Source of the DNA: Undaria pinnatifida
Taxonomy: Eukaryota > Sar > Phaeophyceae > Laminariales > Alariaceae
DNA: 64,000 nucleotides
Assembly (NCBI GenBank): GCA_012845835.1
Contig: JABAKD010000007.1
Span: 665,992 to 729,991 of the forward strand
Direction: 5' to 3'
Part shown: one piece after another, positions 12,186 through 25,400 of the stretch
Layout: each line of letters begins with the position of its first letter
How positions within the stretch are numbered: the stretch's first letter is position 1
The notes under the pieces: generated by a model
What the model was told of the DNA's origin: nothing
What the model saw: only the letters and a program-made list of their open reading frames with translations
Databases searched by the model: none
Made by a program: the position numbers and the translations under genes

Positions 12186-13010
12186 TTATGTCTCTTATAC
12201 GATACTTGTATGTACTGTAGTGAAAGGAAACCGTAGATAAAAGGAGAAGATGTGGGGAAAGGAAAGGAAAGGAAATGGGCGAATGGTTGGCGGGAGATAC
12301 CACTGCATGATGGTGCGATCATGCGACTTCATATTAGGTAGCCAACTTCTGCTGCTTTACGGAAGGATATTCGATTTACATCGGAACGGCATCTACCTGC
12401 GCTATATTGTCGGAGGGCAAAAATAATAGTAGGAATACTTGTAGGTATCCTGCAGTGTATACCCATGAAAATATTGCTATATTGAGCGTATGATCAAAAC
12501 GGGTTGTGTGTGATGCAAAGCATTGTGGAGTACTGCAGTGCCTACATCGTAACGATAGTTGAAATCCCACAACGTCCATCATTAAATTATATGCAGCGTC
12601 AACGCCGACCAATTTGTAAGAAATCCTACAATTATGAACAAAATCAAAGGTATCCAACTCGACCAGTACTTTGTCAAAACACGAAACACCGGAATAGCTA
12701 CAATTATGTCGCGTAGAGCGTCGTTTACTCCTGATTTATCTTGCCTGATGCGTTCCCCTCTCCCCCGACAACCTGCCTTGATTCTCTTTCCCAACATTTA
12801 TATACAGCTCATCACTTGCGACAAGACGAACAGTATCAGAGCGCTCCTGAGCACAAAACACAATTTGGCGGAGATTTTAACACTCAACTCGTGCACCAAC
12901 TATGTGAAGGCAGATTCATACATCCTACCGGTTCTCGCTACCTACACCTCTCCTTGACAACTTGCTTCCGCGCCATTCCTTGTTTTTTGTTTCAAATGTG
13001 TCGGACCCAG

Positions 13011-13140
13011 TATCTCATCACGGCCGACACGACGGACAGCCTTGCCTCGCTCCTGGCCTTCCGGAGCAATCACGGGAGATGCAACGCCGTCTTTATCGGG
13101 ATAGAACCTACGGCAGCGCAGAAGCTCGAACTGCAGGATT
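13011..13140 (+). CDS. Candidate exon, likely N-terminal region of the Agd3-like gene
   Basis: Opens after a strong acceptor (CTTGTTTTTTGTTTC tract, then GGACCCAG) and ends at GATT|GTGAGG. It encodes 43 codons plus one base, beginning YLITADTTDSLASLLAFRS and including NAVFIGIEPTAAQKLELQD. An 'I-T-A-D ... S-L-A-S-L' start resembles the opening strand and helix of the N-terminal domain in Agd3-type proteins, but the match is by eye. It sits 6 kb upstream of the recognised exons on the same strand. Confidence 0.5.
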
Positions 13141-15457
13141 GTGAGGAATGGTGTTGTTCTTGGTCTTGTGTTTGACATTGAATTATGTGTGAAAATGAAC
13201 TTCAACATAGAACACTCATAAAAAATCTCCAGAGGAAAGAACATCAAGGGAAACCACACAACAAGTAAAACAAAAAAATAATACTGGGGGTTTGGCTGCG
13301 CCAGTTTCCCATACTGAATAATGCTGTTGTTGGTACTGTGTTCAAACATAGTATTCCTGCATACCATCAACGCTCTAATGATGATAATAAAAGCGCAACA
13401 GTGTATCATTGCATGGTCTACGTTGGCATAGGGTCTACAGCAGCACTGACGCTTGACCCCCACGAGAGCGAGAGACATTCTACCGGTATTGGTTTCGTTG
13501 TCTGCATAGTTTCCGTCAGTGATGTGACGACAGCATCATGTTCTTGGTGACATCAATTAGACTATATAGGGACTAAAGGTACCGAAGGGGGTGCCGAAAG
13601 GATTCTGGTTGCGGTTTGCGTTGGCTTACTATCAAGGCTTCGATAGAGGTAGCAAGGTTTGGCTAAACGTTACATTTTATCACGACGAATGATGGGAACC
13701 TTTCACTCAAATTATCGGAATGACCTCAAAGTCGTTCATATTGTGCAATATGGTTTATTTATTTACCTAGGCCATGGCTTTGTCCATCGGCTGGCATTTT
13801 ACGTTACTCAAAGTCCGCTTGTGGGTGGGGAAAAGATTTCGCCAAGCCGCCACCCTTAGAAGGCAAAAACAATGGCTGGTGCATCTATACCGTAGCTTAA
13901 GAGATATCTTATATCTTATATCATTGTTGATGTCATCGTCATTGCCATTGTCATTACATTGTGATTGTCACTGTTATTTTAAGAGATCTCTTATGTTGCT
14001 TTCTCGGAAGGTAAGCCGTTGGAGTTATCGACACTAAAACTGGCGTTGAGCCCTTGCTCCACACATTACTTGACGGCCGAAACAAAAATCCCAAACTATC
14101 AACAGTATCAACAAAACACGTGTTCACAACCCTACGAAACAACGCCCCACATTGAATGAATTCAAGTTCAAGGCGCTCATTGTCTTCTGGCGTCGAAGCA
14201 GATGATGTATATCATAGGTTGATTTTACAGCTACCGTCAATGCCGTCGGTGCCATTTCAAGTGCGGTGGGTAACATGGTAAGCCAGTGGAAACTCCCTTC
14301 CACGCGTCGAAGAAAGAGAACTACCAACGCCTTCCAAACGGCTCTATGGCGATACAAATGGGATGGCAAATTTGACCTGTTCGTTGTACTGATTGCGTTC
14401 TGATGATCACTTTCCTACCCTGCCCCCGTGTGTGCCCTGCCCCCATCGTAACCTATGCGTTTTCTGGCCGACGCAAGACTCACGCGATTTCAAGGTGGGA
14501 GGTTTACGTGTGCATTTACGAATTGGCGTCAATATATGCCAAAGCATTGTCCACGAAGGCTAGCAATGATCCTTACCCGTATTTCCAATGCCCCGTTCGA
14601 CTAGAAATAGTATCTACCCACCATTCCGATGTTGCATCGTGTGCCAGATAGATGCTTCCCATATGACTCCCGTTATTAGTACCATTAGTACCATGAGTAC
14701 CTGGGTTGCGGTTGACCGCTGCGTCCCAGATGAGGTATGTAAAGTAATTGATCATCAACTGTACGAAAATCTTCTTCCTGGATTCAACTCGTCCCGAAAG
14801 CATGTTTGTGCTCGTAGATACCCTTTCATGAGCATTAGACTAACTGACTAATGTAGCGGGAAACCTGATACCGTGAGTTGGACAATTTCATTGAAAACCC
14901 ACGAGAAAAAAGAGTTGGGAAAGCTGAAACCTTTGCACGATATAATCGAAGGCACCTGCCGGGTAGAGGGAGAGAAGGGGAAACACCTGTGACCACGCTT
15001 TATCCTGAAGATCGTCGAGGGTAAAAACATGTAAGGTGTACGAGTTGAGTTGGCGTGTAAAGGTGCCGATTAAAGAAAATGAATGAATGCTTGCACTACA
15101 GCGCTACATCTTCGATGGGGGTGGCGCTGTTTTAACTAGATTAGGGCCATCTCACGATGAATTGTTACTACTACTGTAGAGTAGCGTTCAAACATTAAGT
15201 AAGTATGTTTTTTACGTGCTAATTCATTATCACTTCCAGCCGCCGTACTAGTATCTATCAGCACTGCACTTCTAGGTCTAAGCCGTGTACACACACACGC
15301 AGCAGGTTGCAAACATCGTCATGCGCCTTTCCATTCATACATGTTTGCTTTAGTGCTCATACTCAACATCGAGCGGGCTATTACTATGTCGTTATTGCAC
15401 GAAACGTCTATCAATATAGTCTAATCTGTTGGCGTGCTGAAACTTCATGTTGTGCAG

Positions 15458-15505
15458 GTCCGCCTTGTCTACTTCGAAACATCCAAAACGTGGAGCGACG
15501 CTGAG
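15458..15505 (+). CDS. Candidate exon, likely N-terminal region of the Agd3-like gene
   Basis: Sixteen codons reading VRLVYFETSKTWSDAE between ATGTTGTGCAG and a GAG|GTAATG donor, phase 0 at both ends. A 'VR-V-Y-hydrophobic' strand of this type occurs in the N-terminal part of Agd3-like proteins as I recall them. The phase does not join directly to 13140, so at least one unseen exon or a different border is needed. Confidence 0.45.
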
Positions 15506-16224
15506 GTAATGACCCGCTTGGGCGCTCAAGAACTTTACCTTGACCCCTTGGTTGGTGTGGAGGGCATCAAGTTTACCAGTGAGTGCCATATTTATCGGAA
15601 AGTGCGAGAGCGTGGTTTTGCAAAATGCATGGAAAATCGACGAACATTAAATGATTTACAAACGGGAATGCTGAACCGTTTTCGCGCTAAAATGAAGGCA
15701 CGCACTGGGGGTGAGAAGGGAAGACACCTGCGACCATGACCTTGTCTGTTGTCTACAAGTTCGCCGTGGGTGGTGCTTCTCATAGTATGCACCGGGTACG
15801 GGTTGAGCTCAAAAGCCAAAAACAACTATCTAGAACAACAACGGAACACTTTCTAAGCGATGTATGTATGTATGTCGTATGCGTGATATTGATAAAAAGG
15901 CCTTGAAAGGGTAAGAGGGAGAGCAGAGATCGAGGATGCGTTGAAGACGGGTGGGTAATGATGCACGATGGTTTTAGTTAGGGCAAGCTTAGGCGCTGCA
16001 GAACTCTTGCACCGTTCGTTAGTGTGGAGGGTATTCAACTTGCCACCGGGTATCCTACATACCTTGTATTGTATGCTATAGACATAGTCTACCAGGGTAA
16101 GTTGTTTGCGTCCGGCAGTGTTCCGCATGGGCTTTCAACATCGATCATTTCACAAACATTCACAGCAACAAAGAACGATACCAGGCAACGAACCAAGACA
16201 TGGGTACTGCGCACGGAACATTGT

Positions 16225-16275
16225 GTAGTGTAAAACACAGTGTAGTGTAGTGTAGTGCAGTGTAAAACATAGTGA
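16225..16275. repeat. GTGTA microsatellite
   Basis: Short run of GTGTA/GTGTAAAACA words in an intergenic or intronic stretch. Confidence 0.6.
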
Positions 16276-17038
16276 AGTGATAGCGTAGAGGTGCACCTGC
16301 CGTTGGTTCAATCGTATGGGAGGTGTCCACAGATCGGGCATGCCGTGGAAGATGTTTTAGGAGTCATTGGCGGCTGATACAGACGTTGTGGCTGTGAAAA
16401 TGATACGTTTCCCGTATCATGACACAAGCGATGACATGCACATAGTCCTACTCTAAGGGGGCAGAAAAGGCATGTGGCCAGGCGTCGTCTTCCCGCCCAT
16501 CCGCCCACCCCTTGCAATAGCACATCGTGCCACAGATGATAACGCGACACGATGACAAGCACGGTGACGCACACGTCGGCATGAGCCATGCCACTTACGA
16601 TTACACCCATAATGGCCCACACGAGGACGCAAACGATGACGCAAAGGATGACATACACGAGACAACATATACTTCACATCATGATGACATGTTTCGACCA
16701 ATCAATGGTGAGGTGTGTTTCCTGTCACAACACGCATTGCCCATGAGTTAATTTGTTGCCCGTAATGTCATGTATTGCCCATGATGGCATGTATTGCGAA
16801 CGGCGAACCATTTGATGACACAGACGCAAGAGGACAGGACGCGCGTGTGGGGAAAATTGACATACTCACCGACCCGTACCACCCACACCATGACAAACAC
16901 AATGACACGCATATCTGTAACAGAATTGCGCATGAATACATACGACACACCAAGACGCACACAATTATACGTGTACAATATTAACAGTATCGCGGATGAA
17001 TGCATACGACACCTGGTACCAGTAATGATCAAATAAAT

Positions 17039-17039
<1 letters not shown>

Positions 17040-17069
<30 letters not shown>

Positions 17070-17160
17070 CGATGATGATGATGATGATGATAGTGATGAT
17101 GATGGTGATGATGATGACGATGACGATGGTGATGATGATGATGATGATGATGATGATGAC

Positions 17161-17233
<73 letters not shown>

Positions 17234-17275
17234 CTGATGATGATGATGACTGTGATAATGATGATGATGATAATG
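17040..17275. repeat. (GAT)n trinucleotide microsatellite
   Basis: About 235 bp of nearly pure GAT/ATG repeats with scattered GAC, GTG and AGT interruptions. Poly-Met, poly-His and poly-Ile reading frames through it are artefacts of the repeat. Confidence 0.97.
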
Positions 17276-18320
17276 GTCCACCCTATGACACAGGTGCAGG
17301 GGGACAAGGCGCGCGAGTGGTGCAGAGTGACATGGTTACCGACCCGTCGGTCAGCAGCCTGTTTAACCACCCAATCAGCCAGCCTGCTGCTACCACCGGA
17401 GTCACCATCGTCGCAGAGTAAGCTCTTCTATTAACGGTTGTTCCAGGTGGTTTACATGGTATATGGTTAGCACGGGAGATGACTGGCATGATAATATACA
17501 AGATGATAAGCATGGCACGCAAGATGGTTTACATAGTAAATGGTTGTCATGCCCGGCGATCGGCAGCCTCTTTTATCGCCCGATATCGGACAACGCGTGC
17601 TGCGATAGAGATGCAGCAGTAGTAGTAGTATATACTATACTAGTATACGATCGTATTTACGAAAGATGGGGCGCCTCAACCTAAATCGTCCGAATATCGT
17701 CATTTTATTGCTATGCTACTATTAATATTCTTACCACTACTATTATACTGTCATTTTTTTTTTTTGAGTTGTACATAATAATTGGTTTGCCTTCTTAAAA
17801 AAAACGTCCGTTCTCATTTCAGGCTCCGTTCCCATTTTTCAGAAAACTCTGTTATTAGAGTGTTTCGTTTACCTAGGCCATGTGTTTTCCATTCTCATCT
17901 TGCACTTTCCGCTTACTCAACGTAAGTGTTACGGTATTGCGACGTCAATATTTAATAGTGCTAATAGTGCTAATAGTGTTAATAGTATAGAGACCCCAAA
18001 GCGGGGAGCCTCATAAAGTATAATAATAACATTAAAAACAAACGCTATCGTAGTTTGATGGCCTTTCTACCGTGCTATTAGTACTAACTACTATAATAAT
18101 AGTGACTGTAATAGTACCACATACATGTCCAACACGCTACAGTACTCTCACCGACGGAAGTCACGTAGTACATGGTGGACCTGACTAAAGATTGATGCAG
18201 CATGTATTAAAAGTTAAGATATCGTATGGTCAATTTAACAGATGGTTTACTTGGTGATACATATTATTGAAATTAGTGAAGTTAGATTCGACAGATATGG
18301 CTGGCATGCCACATGATTAG

Positions 18321-18422
18321 AGATTGAAAGGTGATTGAAATGTGAGATGGTTAAAGATTGAAAGGTGTTTGAAATGTGAGATGGTTAAAGATTGAAAGGT
18401 GTTTGAAATGTGATATGGTTAG
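18321..18422 (+). repeat. 34-bp tandem repeat, three copies
   Basis: Three consecutive copies of a 34-bp unit (AGATTGAAAGGTG(T/A)TTGAAA, then TGTGAGATGGTTAA). The last two are almost identical, which suggests recent duplication. Confidence 0.9.
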
Positions 18423-19245
18423 CGTCACAGATTGGTGGCATGGCAAATGGTTAATTTGACAAGTGGCTGACATGATGATGATGTGGCAGACGGCTATTAG
18501 ATTAATAGCAAGGTAGGTGAATGATTTGAAAGACAGTTGACGTAAACTCTGGTTGATTTGACAGGTATTTGTTTGTTTTTTTACTCCAACGGCCTGTCGA
18601 TCTTTGCAGGGTGAGCTGTTCAGTTTAGATCAACCGAGACTACGAGTAGTGATTATATATGCGTAACCCACTGACATGATGAGTTGAACCGAACTTGGTG
18701 TCGCGATACGATACGATACGATAGGATACGACGATTTATTCTACCCAAGAGATGCACCTACCTGTTTGTTTCTGAGGCTCCTGAGTTGAGAAACTATTCC
18801 ATCTACTGTATGTATGTAGTAGTAACAGTCTGTTGTTGTTTTCCTCCTCGCCGAAAACTAACATGGGGAGAAACAGAAGTGCTGCTGGGTGAATAATCCA
18901 ATGGCATAGGTATGCTCGGTGAAAACTCCTCGAAACGTTAACGTTATTGAAATTCCAACCATGTTGGATTGCGAAGTGCCGTTATTCAAGAAACGCTTGA
19001 GTCCAACACAGCTGTTTCTATCGTGGCATACACACTGTCGATACGTCACGGGACTTTGCAGGGCTTGGAGTACCCGTATCATCCCTAAGAAGACGTCGAG
19101 AGTCCATTTCCACCACGTTCAAACACTTCGGTTTGCTCGTTTCATCTTTTAGACAATATGCTACAATATGCCCCTGAACTCTTCGTGTGTGCCGTAGTAA
19201 GATCACCCCTCCGACTGCACTCTCCGTCTCCTTTCTTCAACACAG

Positions 19246-19432
19246 ATACGCAACGCAGGCGGGGGCTACCCTGACCACTACCGAAGGGTACCCGTCGGCT
19301 GGAATCATGACCTACCTCGGTGATGACGACCTCGAGGAAATGCACATCTTCTTCTCCATGGCGTGGTTCGACCTCGGCTCGTGGGCGTGGATGCACTACG
19401 TCAACGAGTGGGGAACGAAGGGGGTTTTCATG
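19246..19432 (+). CDS. Agd3-like gene, exon: strand before the DD motif
   Basis: Runs from a CTTTCTTCAACACAG acceptor to ATG|GTGAGG. It contains GYPSAGIMTYLGDDDLEE, FFSMAWFDLGSWAWMHY and ends NEWGTKGVFM. The closing W-x-T-(K/R)-G-hydrophobic pattern, continuing directly as GERR in the next exon, is the family's signature just before the first catalytic motif. It begins with the third base of a codon, so a phase-2 exon must precede it. Confidence 0.85.
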
Positions 19433-22400
19433 GTGAGGCCGATCGCGTGGAAAATATTCCTGACCCGCCGTTTGTGATTTCAGAACTTGCACTCCTCCTG
19501 TAGGATGAATAATGGTCATGGACAATGAATGGGTAAGCTCGACGGACGCGTGGTGCAACACAATAATACAATAAAGGGATTAGTGTTCGCCAAAGCCAGT
19601 TCCTTACCGGTGAGGCCGTTACCTGACGAAACCAGCCAACGCCGTTCGAATGTCTTGATTGTGATTTTTGATTCATATGTCTGGGCCGTTGGAGCATGAA
19701 GTTCTCAGGATCTGGTTTCATTTTTATCTAGGTAAGCGCGTCCTGAGATGGAGAACTCGTCAAAAATAGAGGAATTCGCAGAAATATGAAGGGATGCCAT
19801 GCCCCAACGTACTGTAGCATGCGCCTATGTCGATAGGGAGATGAAACAGCAAAATGTTATTGACGCTCTCGCGATATATATCGCGTGACGCACAATGCCA
19901 CCCTCTTCAATATTCCCGCATCAAATGACACTGGAACAAAGAGAGTCTTCATGGTGATTTATCCAATATTAGCGAGAAACGCGCAGTTGTAGCTCGTGTA
20001 GCTCTTCCAGGTCTTCACATGATATTGTACCGATATAAGCTTCGTGCCTCGGAGCGACCGTGAGCTACATTAGTATGTATTTCTCACGTGTGTATCCTTC
20101 ACTGCCACCCACTGATCATTGCTCAGGGAGAACGCCGTTTCTACCTTGCCGGCATGGTCGACGACCTGTTCCTCGCGACAGGCGTGTTTGAGTACGACGG
20201 CGACCTCAACGAAGGCGCAGAGGTAACCACATAGTCTAGTCTATATATGTACGTATCGTTTAAGCCTACTCTGCACTCGTACAGTGTTCTTTACTGCACC
20301 CCAACTACATTGGTTGGTTAAATAGTCATATCACATAACAATACCTAAGGGATCATTCAACATAGGACCAGATTTAGTCTATGATGCACCATGCTCCATC
20401 TATATCTACATGTATTTTTCTAGTCTACCCATCTAGACTACATATGTATGATGTTTAAAAAACTATTATTAATAGACTACTCATGCCGAGTGTCTTCATG
20501 TATGTCTCTTATCTGTTATCTATGTTTACAAAACTAGTAATATGGCGAGTGCGTGGGATCGAGTGCGATGGAAACCTTAAAGAAGGCGCGAGATAAGGGG
20601 CGTATCATTGTGTACAGTGTACATACGTAAACTTTACGACCTTGTGTGCCGTACTGATAGCCAAACGTTCCTTACCAGTATAGCGGCATGCATGTTAGAA
20701 TAGCACTCTTTCGAAACATACAAGATCAGTCTCACAGTACTTTCACCTAAGCGTTCCTTATACTTACGAGCATGTTATCTTGACGGTTGTATTCCAGTAC
20801 GGCAGCGATTTCAACGAACGCGCTGAGGTAAGGACATACCCAGATATCGGAAAAGATCAAAGTGTCTGTAAATGTATAGTCTAGGCCATTACGGTGTAGT
20901 TTTCTATAGTGTTCAAATATTTCCTATTTTTAAGAACGCACTCGTACGACGGGCGTGTTCGAGAACGCTGACGACCTCAAGGAAGGCGCGGAGGTAAGGA
21001 TATACCTAGGTAGCGCTGGCGGTGATGCTAACCCCAACAACCGTAACCGCACCCGTAACCACAACCGTGACCGTAACCGTAACCGCAACCACAACCGCAA
21101 CCGCAACCGCAACCGTAACCGTAACCGTAACCGTAACCGTAACCGTAACCGTAACCGTAGACACATGCTACGGTAGAGGCGCACCGTTTAGTTTGTGACG
21201 GACGGGTGGTCACTCGAGGAGTTCCATACCACACTCTGAAATAAAACATTTTTCTAGTAACCGGAAAGTGCTACCCGATATCCAATCCCAACGCCTAGGT
21301 ATGCAAAATATTATGCGTTGCAAAACAAAAACGGCATGCCGACGATTTTAATATTAGATTAAGGAGCCCCGTATTATTGAGAATATTTATCTTCAGAAAA
21401 CGTCATACCTCTATCATGTGCTGTACTATACTATGCTATGCTATGCTATGCGATGCTATGCTATGCTATGCTATGCTATGCCCATGCTATGCTATGCTAT
21501 GCTCTGCTATGCTATGCTATGGTATCTAGGCTATGCTATGCTATGCTATGCTATGCTATGCTATGCTATGCTATGCTATGTTACGCTATGCTATGGTATC
21601 TATGCTATGCTATGGTATGCTATACTAAACTATGCCTTACTATGCCTTACTTTGCTATGCTATGCTATGCTTTGATATGCTATCCTATGCTATGCTATGC
21701 TTTGCCATGCTTTGCTATACTATACCCGCTATACTACCCCCGCTAGAGATTTTGTCCCGCTCAAAAACGGGTTTTATAGTTTCCGTGCACAGATTAATTT
21801 TCATTAGATCACCCTGATGACCCTGGTACAAGTTACTTATAAGGAATGTCGCCGACCTATATTTTTACTGAGGACTCACACGCATTAATCCGCGCGATCG
21901 GAGAAACACTCACAGCTTGCAAATACGTGTGTTTCACGACAAAAAGGAATATGCGCTTCGATCTCGCAGCTAGAGGCATATAATATATGCGTCTGCCCCC
22001 GAAGATGATCACGCTGTGCTTCCATGTGTGCACCTAAGCTGTTTATCGCACCCAGATACAGTAGGGGGGGTATGTTGTTTTGAGGCCATTTCTTTGCGGT
22101 AGCTCGGGGTCACTCGCGCGAGTAACCCCTCTGGGTCTGTGGCTTTGCGGTCCTACGCTTTCTTGGTTAAATGTTGACGAAATCCCCTCGCAACGGAACA
22201 GTAGTGTACGTTGCGCTGAAAGCATCGCCTGGAGTACTTTGGTTCTTGAGGTACTGAGTATGATAGTATGATGGTATGATAGTATGATCATCGCTACCTG
22301 CAGCAATACACACGGCGGCTATGTGAATAGTGTACTCAAACCGTCTACTATAGACTATATAACTAGTGTACTCAAGCGGTAGGGGGGATGGTATGGTCAT

Positions 22401-25400
22401 GTTATGGTTATGTTATGGTGATAATATGCTGATGTTATAATGGTTTTATGATGGTGTTATGATGATGTTATGACTTACCCCCATTTTTGCTACTGTGTTT
22501 TGATCACTACCACTAATATTAATACTAATAGCACGAGTGACTCTCTGCCTCAACGACAAAACACTCCAGGACTTATTTTTGCGCAGCTTTGTTTAACCTT
22601 TTATTGCGGATCATATCGCCAAATGATAGAACAACAGAACAGCATCTCAAAGCATCTCAAAGCATCTCAAAGCATCACAGAGCATCTCAAAGCATCTCAA
22701 AGCATCTCAAAGCATCTTAATTCATCTCAAAGCATCTCAAAGCATCAAAGCATCTCAAAGCATCTCAAAGCATCTCAAAGCATCTCAAAGCATCACAAAG
22801 CATCTCAAAGCATCTCAAAGCATCTCAAAGCATCTCAAAGCATCTCAAAGCGTCTCAAAGCATCCTAAATCATCTCATAGCATCTCACAGCATCTCAAAG
22901 CATCTCAAAGCATCGCAAAGCATCTCAAAGCATCTCAAAGCATCGCAAAGCATCTCAAAGCGTCTCAAAGCATCTCAAAGCATCGCAAAGCATCTCAAAG
23001 CATCTCAAAGCATCTCAAAGCATCTCAAAGCATCTCAAAGCGTCTCAAAGCATCCTAAATCATCTCAAAGCATCTCACAACATCTCAAAGCATCTCACAA
23101 CATCTCAAAGCATCTCAAAGCATCTCAAAGCATCTCAAAGCTAATATCCGGAAAGGAGCAGGGGGGTCACTCGCGCGAGTGACCCAAAGTCAGCGGTAAA
23201 AAAGTCCCGAAACAACATAACCCCCTTCGTGACCCCAACCATAGCATCAACAACCGAACTTTCCTGGCTATAATACCTAAACGACCCTGAGTGTGCCTAA
23301 GTTGGCTTCAACCGGAACATGTGTACCTGTTTTCATTTTAAGACCGCTGCCCGAATATAAAGCGTTTCACGCCTACCCTGTCATACGACTGGAGTGGCAA
23401 CATAACCTCGCTGTGAAGTTAAGCAACTAATAAACGCGAGCGGCAACCGGCAATACGAAAACCTCTGAGGATGCCGAGGATGGCCTCAACGCACTGTAAC
23501 TCGTTCTAGTATCCGTTCAGGGCAGCCTTAACATGCACTAGCACTTCATACTCTAATCTCGTTCTTGCTGTTCCCTCTTTATTTTCGTATTGTCTGTTGA
23601 GTGTACCTCCTGAAGCAACCTGCGACGGTATCCAAGATTCAGACGCTCGAGGATGGCGACGACAGCCTGAACGCAATGCAGCAAGCTGCAATGTCCGCCG
23701 AAGGCAGCCTGAACGCCCACTAACAATTTCTGCAACCCGCTCGCTGTCGTTGATTCCTCTCCGGTATTGCGATGTTCGTTGATTCTACGACTTGAAGCAA
23801 CGCGCAACAGCGGCCAACATGCAGACGTTCAGGGATGCCGAGGACAGCCTGAACGCCCAGTATGGCTCCAACATCGTCACTGAGTTCCCATTCAACGGCC
23901 TTGGTATCCTAGAAAAGGTGATACTCGTAGCACTCACGTGAAATTTGTTTGTTATTTTCTGTTCGACGACCCCGACAGGAGTTCTCTAGGTAAAACTATA
24001 CTTCGATGCTTATATCTGAAGCACTTCGAAGTATAGTGTAGAGAAACAGTCACAAACGTCAGCGTTAAAATACGTGACAGGCCTGATGGTGTTGTTTTAT
24101 GTACTATTGAATGAGACAGTGTGGTTGTTGCATCGTAATCGAGCTTCCATTCAGCGGCCTCGGCATCCTACAGTAGAAAAGGCTATACTTCGGGTAACGC
24201 GGCATTTCATTACTATTCGAAGTCCGTAGCAAGGGTCGAGGAAAAACGCTGTTGATACTGTGGGAAACACTCCAAAGCAGCACACTGTACACAAAAGCAA
24301 TTACGGAAAATTATAACGTTGAGAGAGGCGGTATGATTCCATCAATGCCTTTCACGGCCTTGGCATCCTGTAAAGGAAAAACGTCACTGACGTGGCGGTC
24401 TTTCGATACTGTCATTCATAGGCATCCGCGACAGCTGTAAAGGCACAATGCTAATTGGAAAATACAGAGTTACCCTTAAGCCTAACGTTACCATTATTCC
24501 TAACCCTACCCCTAACCCCAAGTGTAACCCACCCATCGTCTTGGGACTCTCCTTTAACGGCCTTGGCATCACTAAAAAGGTGACCTGAAGAGGCATCGTG
24601 TGGGCGCCCAGAAACAGTTATCTAAACAATTGTCATGTATGTGCGGTATTGCGAAGAATCTCGTGCGATCGTTCATGACCATGCTGTGATTATGCTGTGC
24701 ACCTAACTCACGAGTGTTAGTCGTGAATTCACTGCTTGAAATACCCACCGCGTTTGCCATATGCACACAAGAAATGGTGACCCGGTTTGGTGATTGGGTC
24801 CTTATTCTCCACCTTACCACGATTATATGACTTGTACCTCGACGATTATTTTCTAAGGTGGACTCCGCATACGTTCTGGACATCGACGACGCGGACATCG
24901 CGCTTCTACCCAAGGGCGACAACGTCGAAGGAACCGGTCAGTACTTGGTATATGCATATTTAGACGCACGAATCGAACTGAAGGTGGATGCAGGCATTGT
25001 CTACGAACCGATTAATGTAGTACTTGAACTGACTTATGATTTTTGGTCGAGGCGACACGGTTAGTACTTGGAGTAGTGCCTTCGACACGACGACGCTGTT
25101 CAGATGCGCGAATCATTTCAAACGACGCCCACTACAATAAATACGGAATTTCCTACTGGTGTTGCCGATTCCTGAGGGAGGCTCTGACGATAAACCACGG
25201 CATGCAGTAGGGGGGGCTACACTCCTTTCGATCCGGAGGCTTTGTCACTCACTCGAGTGGTTCTGATGTTCTGGTTGCTTAGTTCACGGACCTCAACAAA
25301 CCTTCCCTGGCAGTGAGCGTCGAGAAACCGACAAACGCAAACGCGCAAGACCTTCAAAGATATCGAGGACGTATGGCTCTGGGCCTCCGACAAAGAAAAC

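Noticed and set aside
16748-17434. Long His-, Met- and Ile-rich reading frames (up to 177 codons)
   Set aside because: They are translations of the (GAT)n microsatellite in different frames; no splice context or non-repeat domain.
21046-21165. Interstitial telomere
   Set aside because: CCGTAA does not match a known telomere unit, and the array is short, impure and inside an intron.
22470-22868. 132-codon frame with SKHLKASQSI repeats
   Set aside because: Generated by the AGCATCTCAA decamer satellite; it has no start context or splice sites.
22640-23140. CRISPR array
   Set aside because: Decamers are head to tail without spacers, in a eukaryotic intron.
24476-24530. CCTAACCC-like run as telomeric or centromeric repeat
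   Set aside because: Only a few irregular units; low-complexity intron sequence between two exon echoes.
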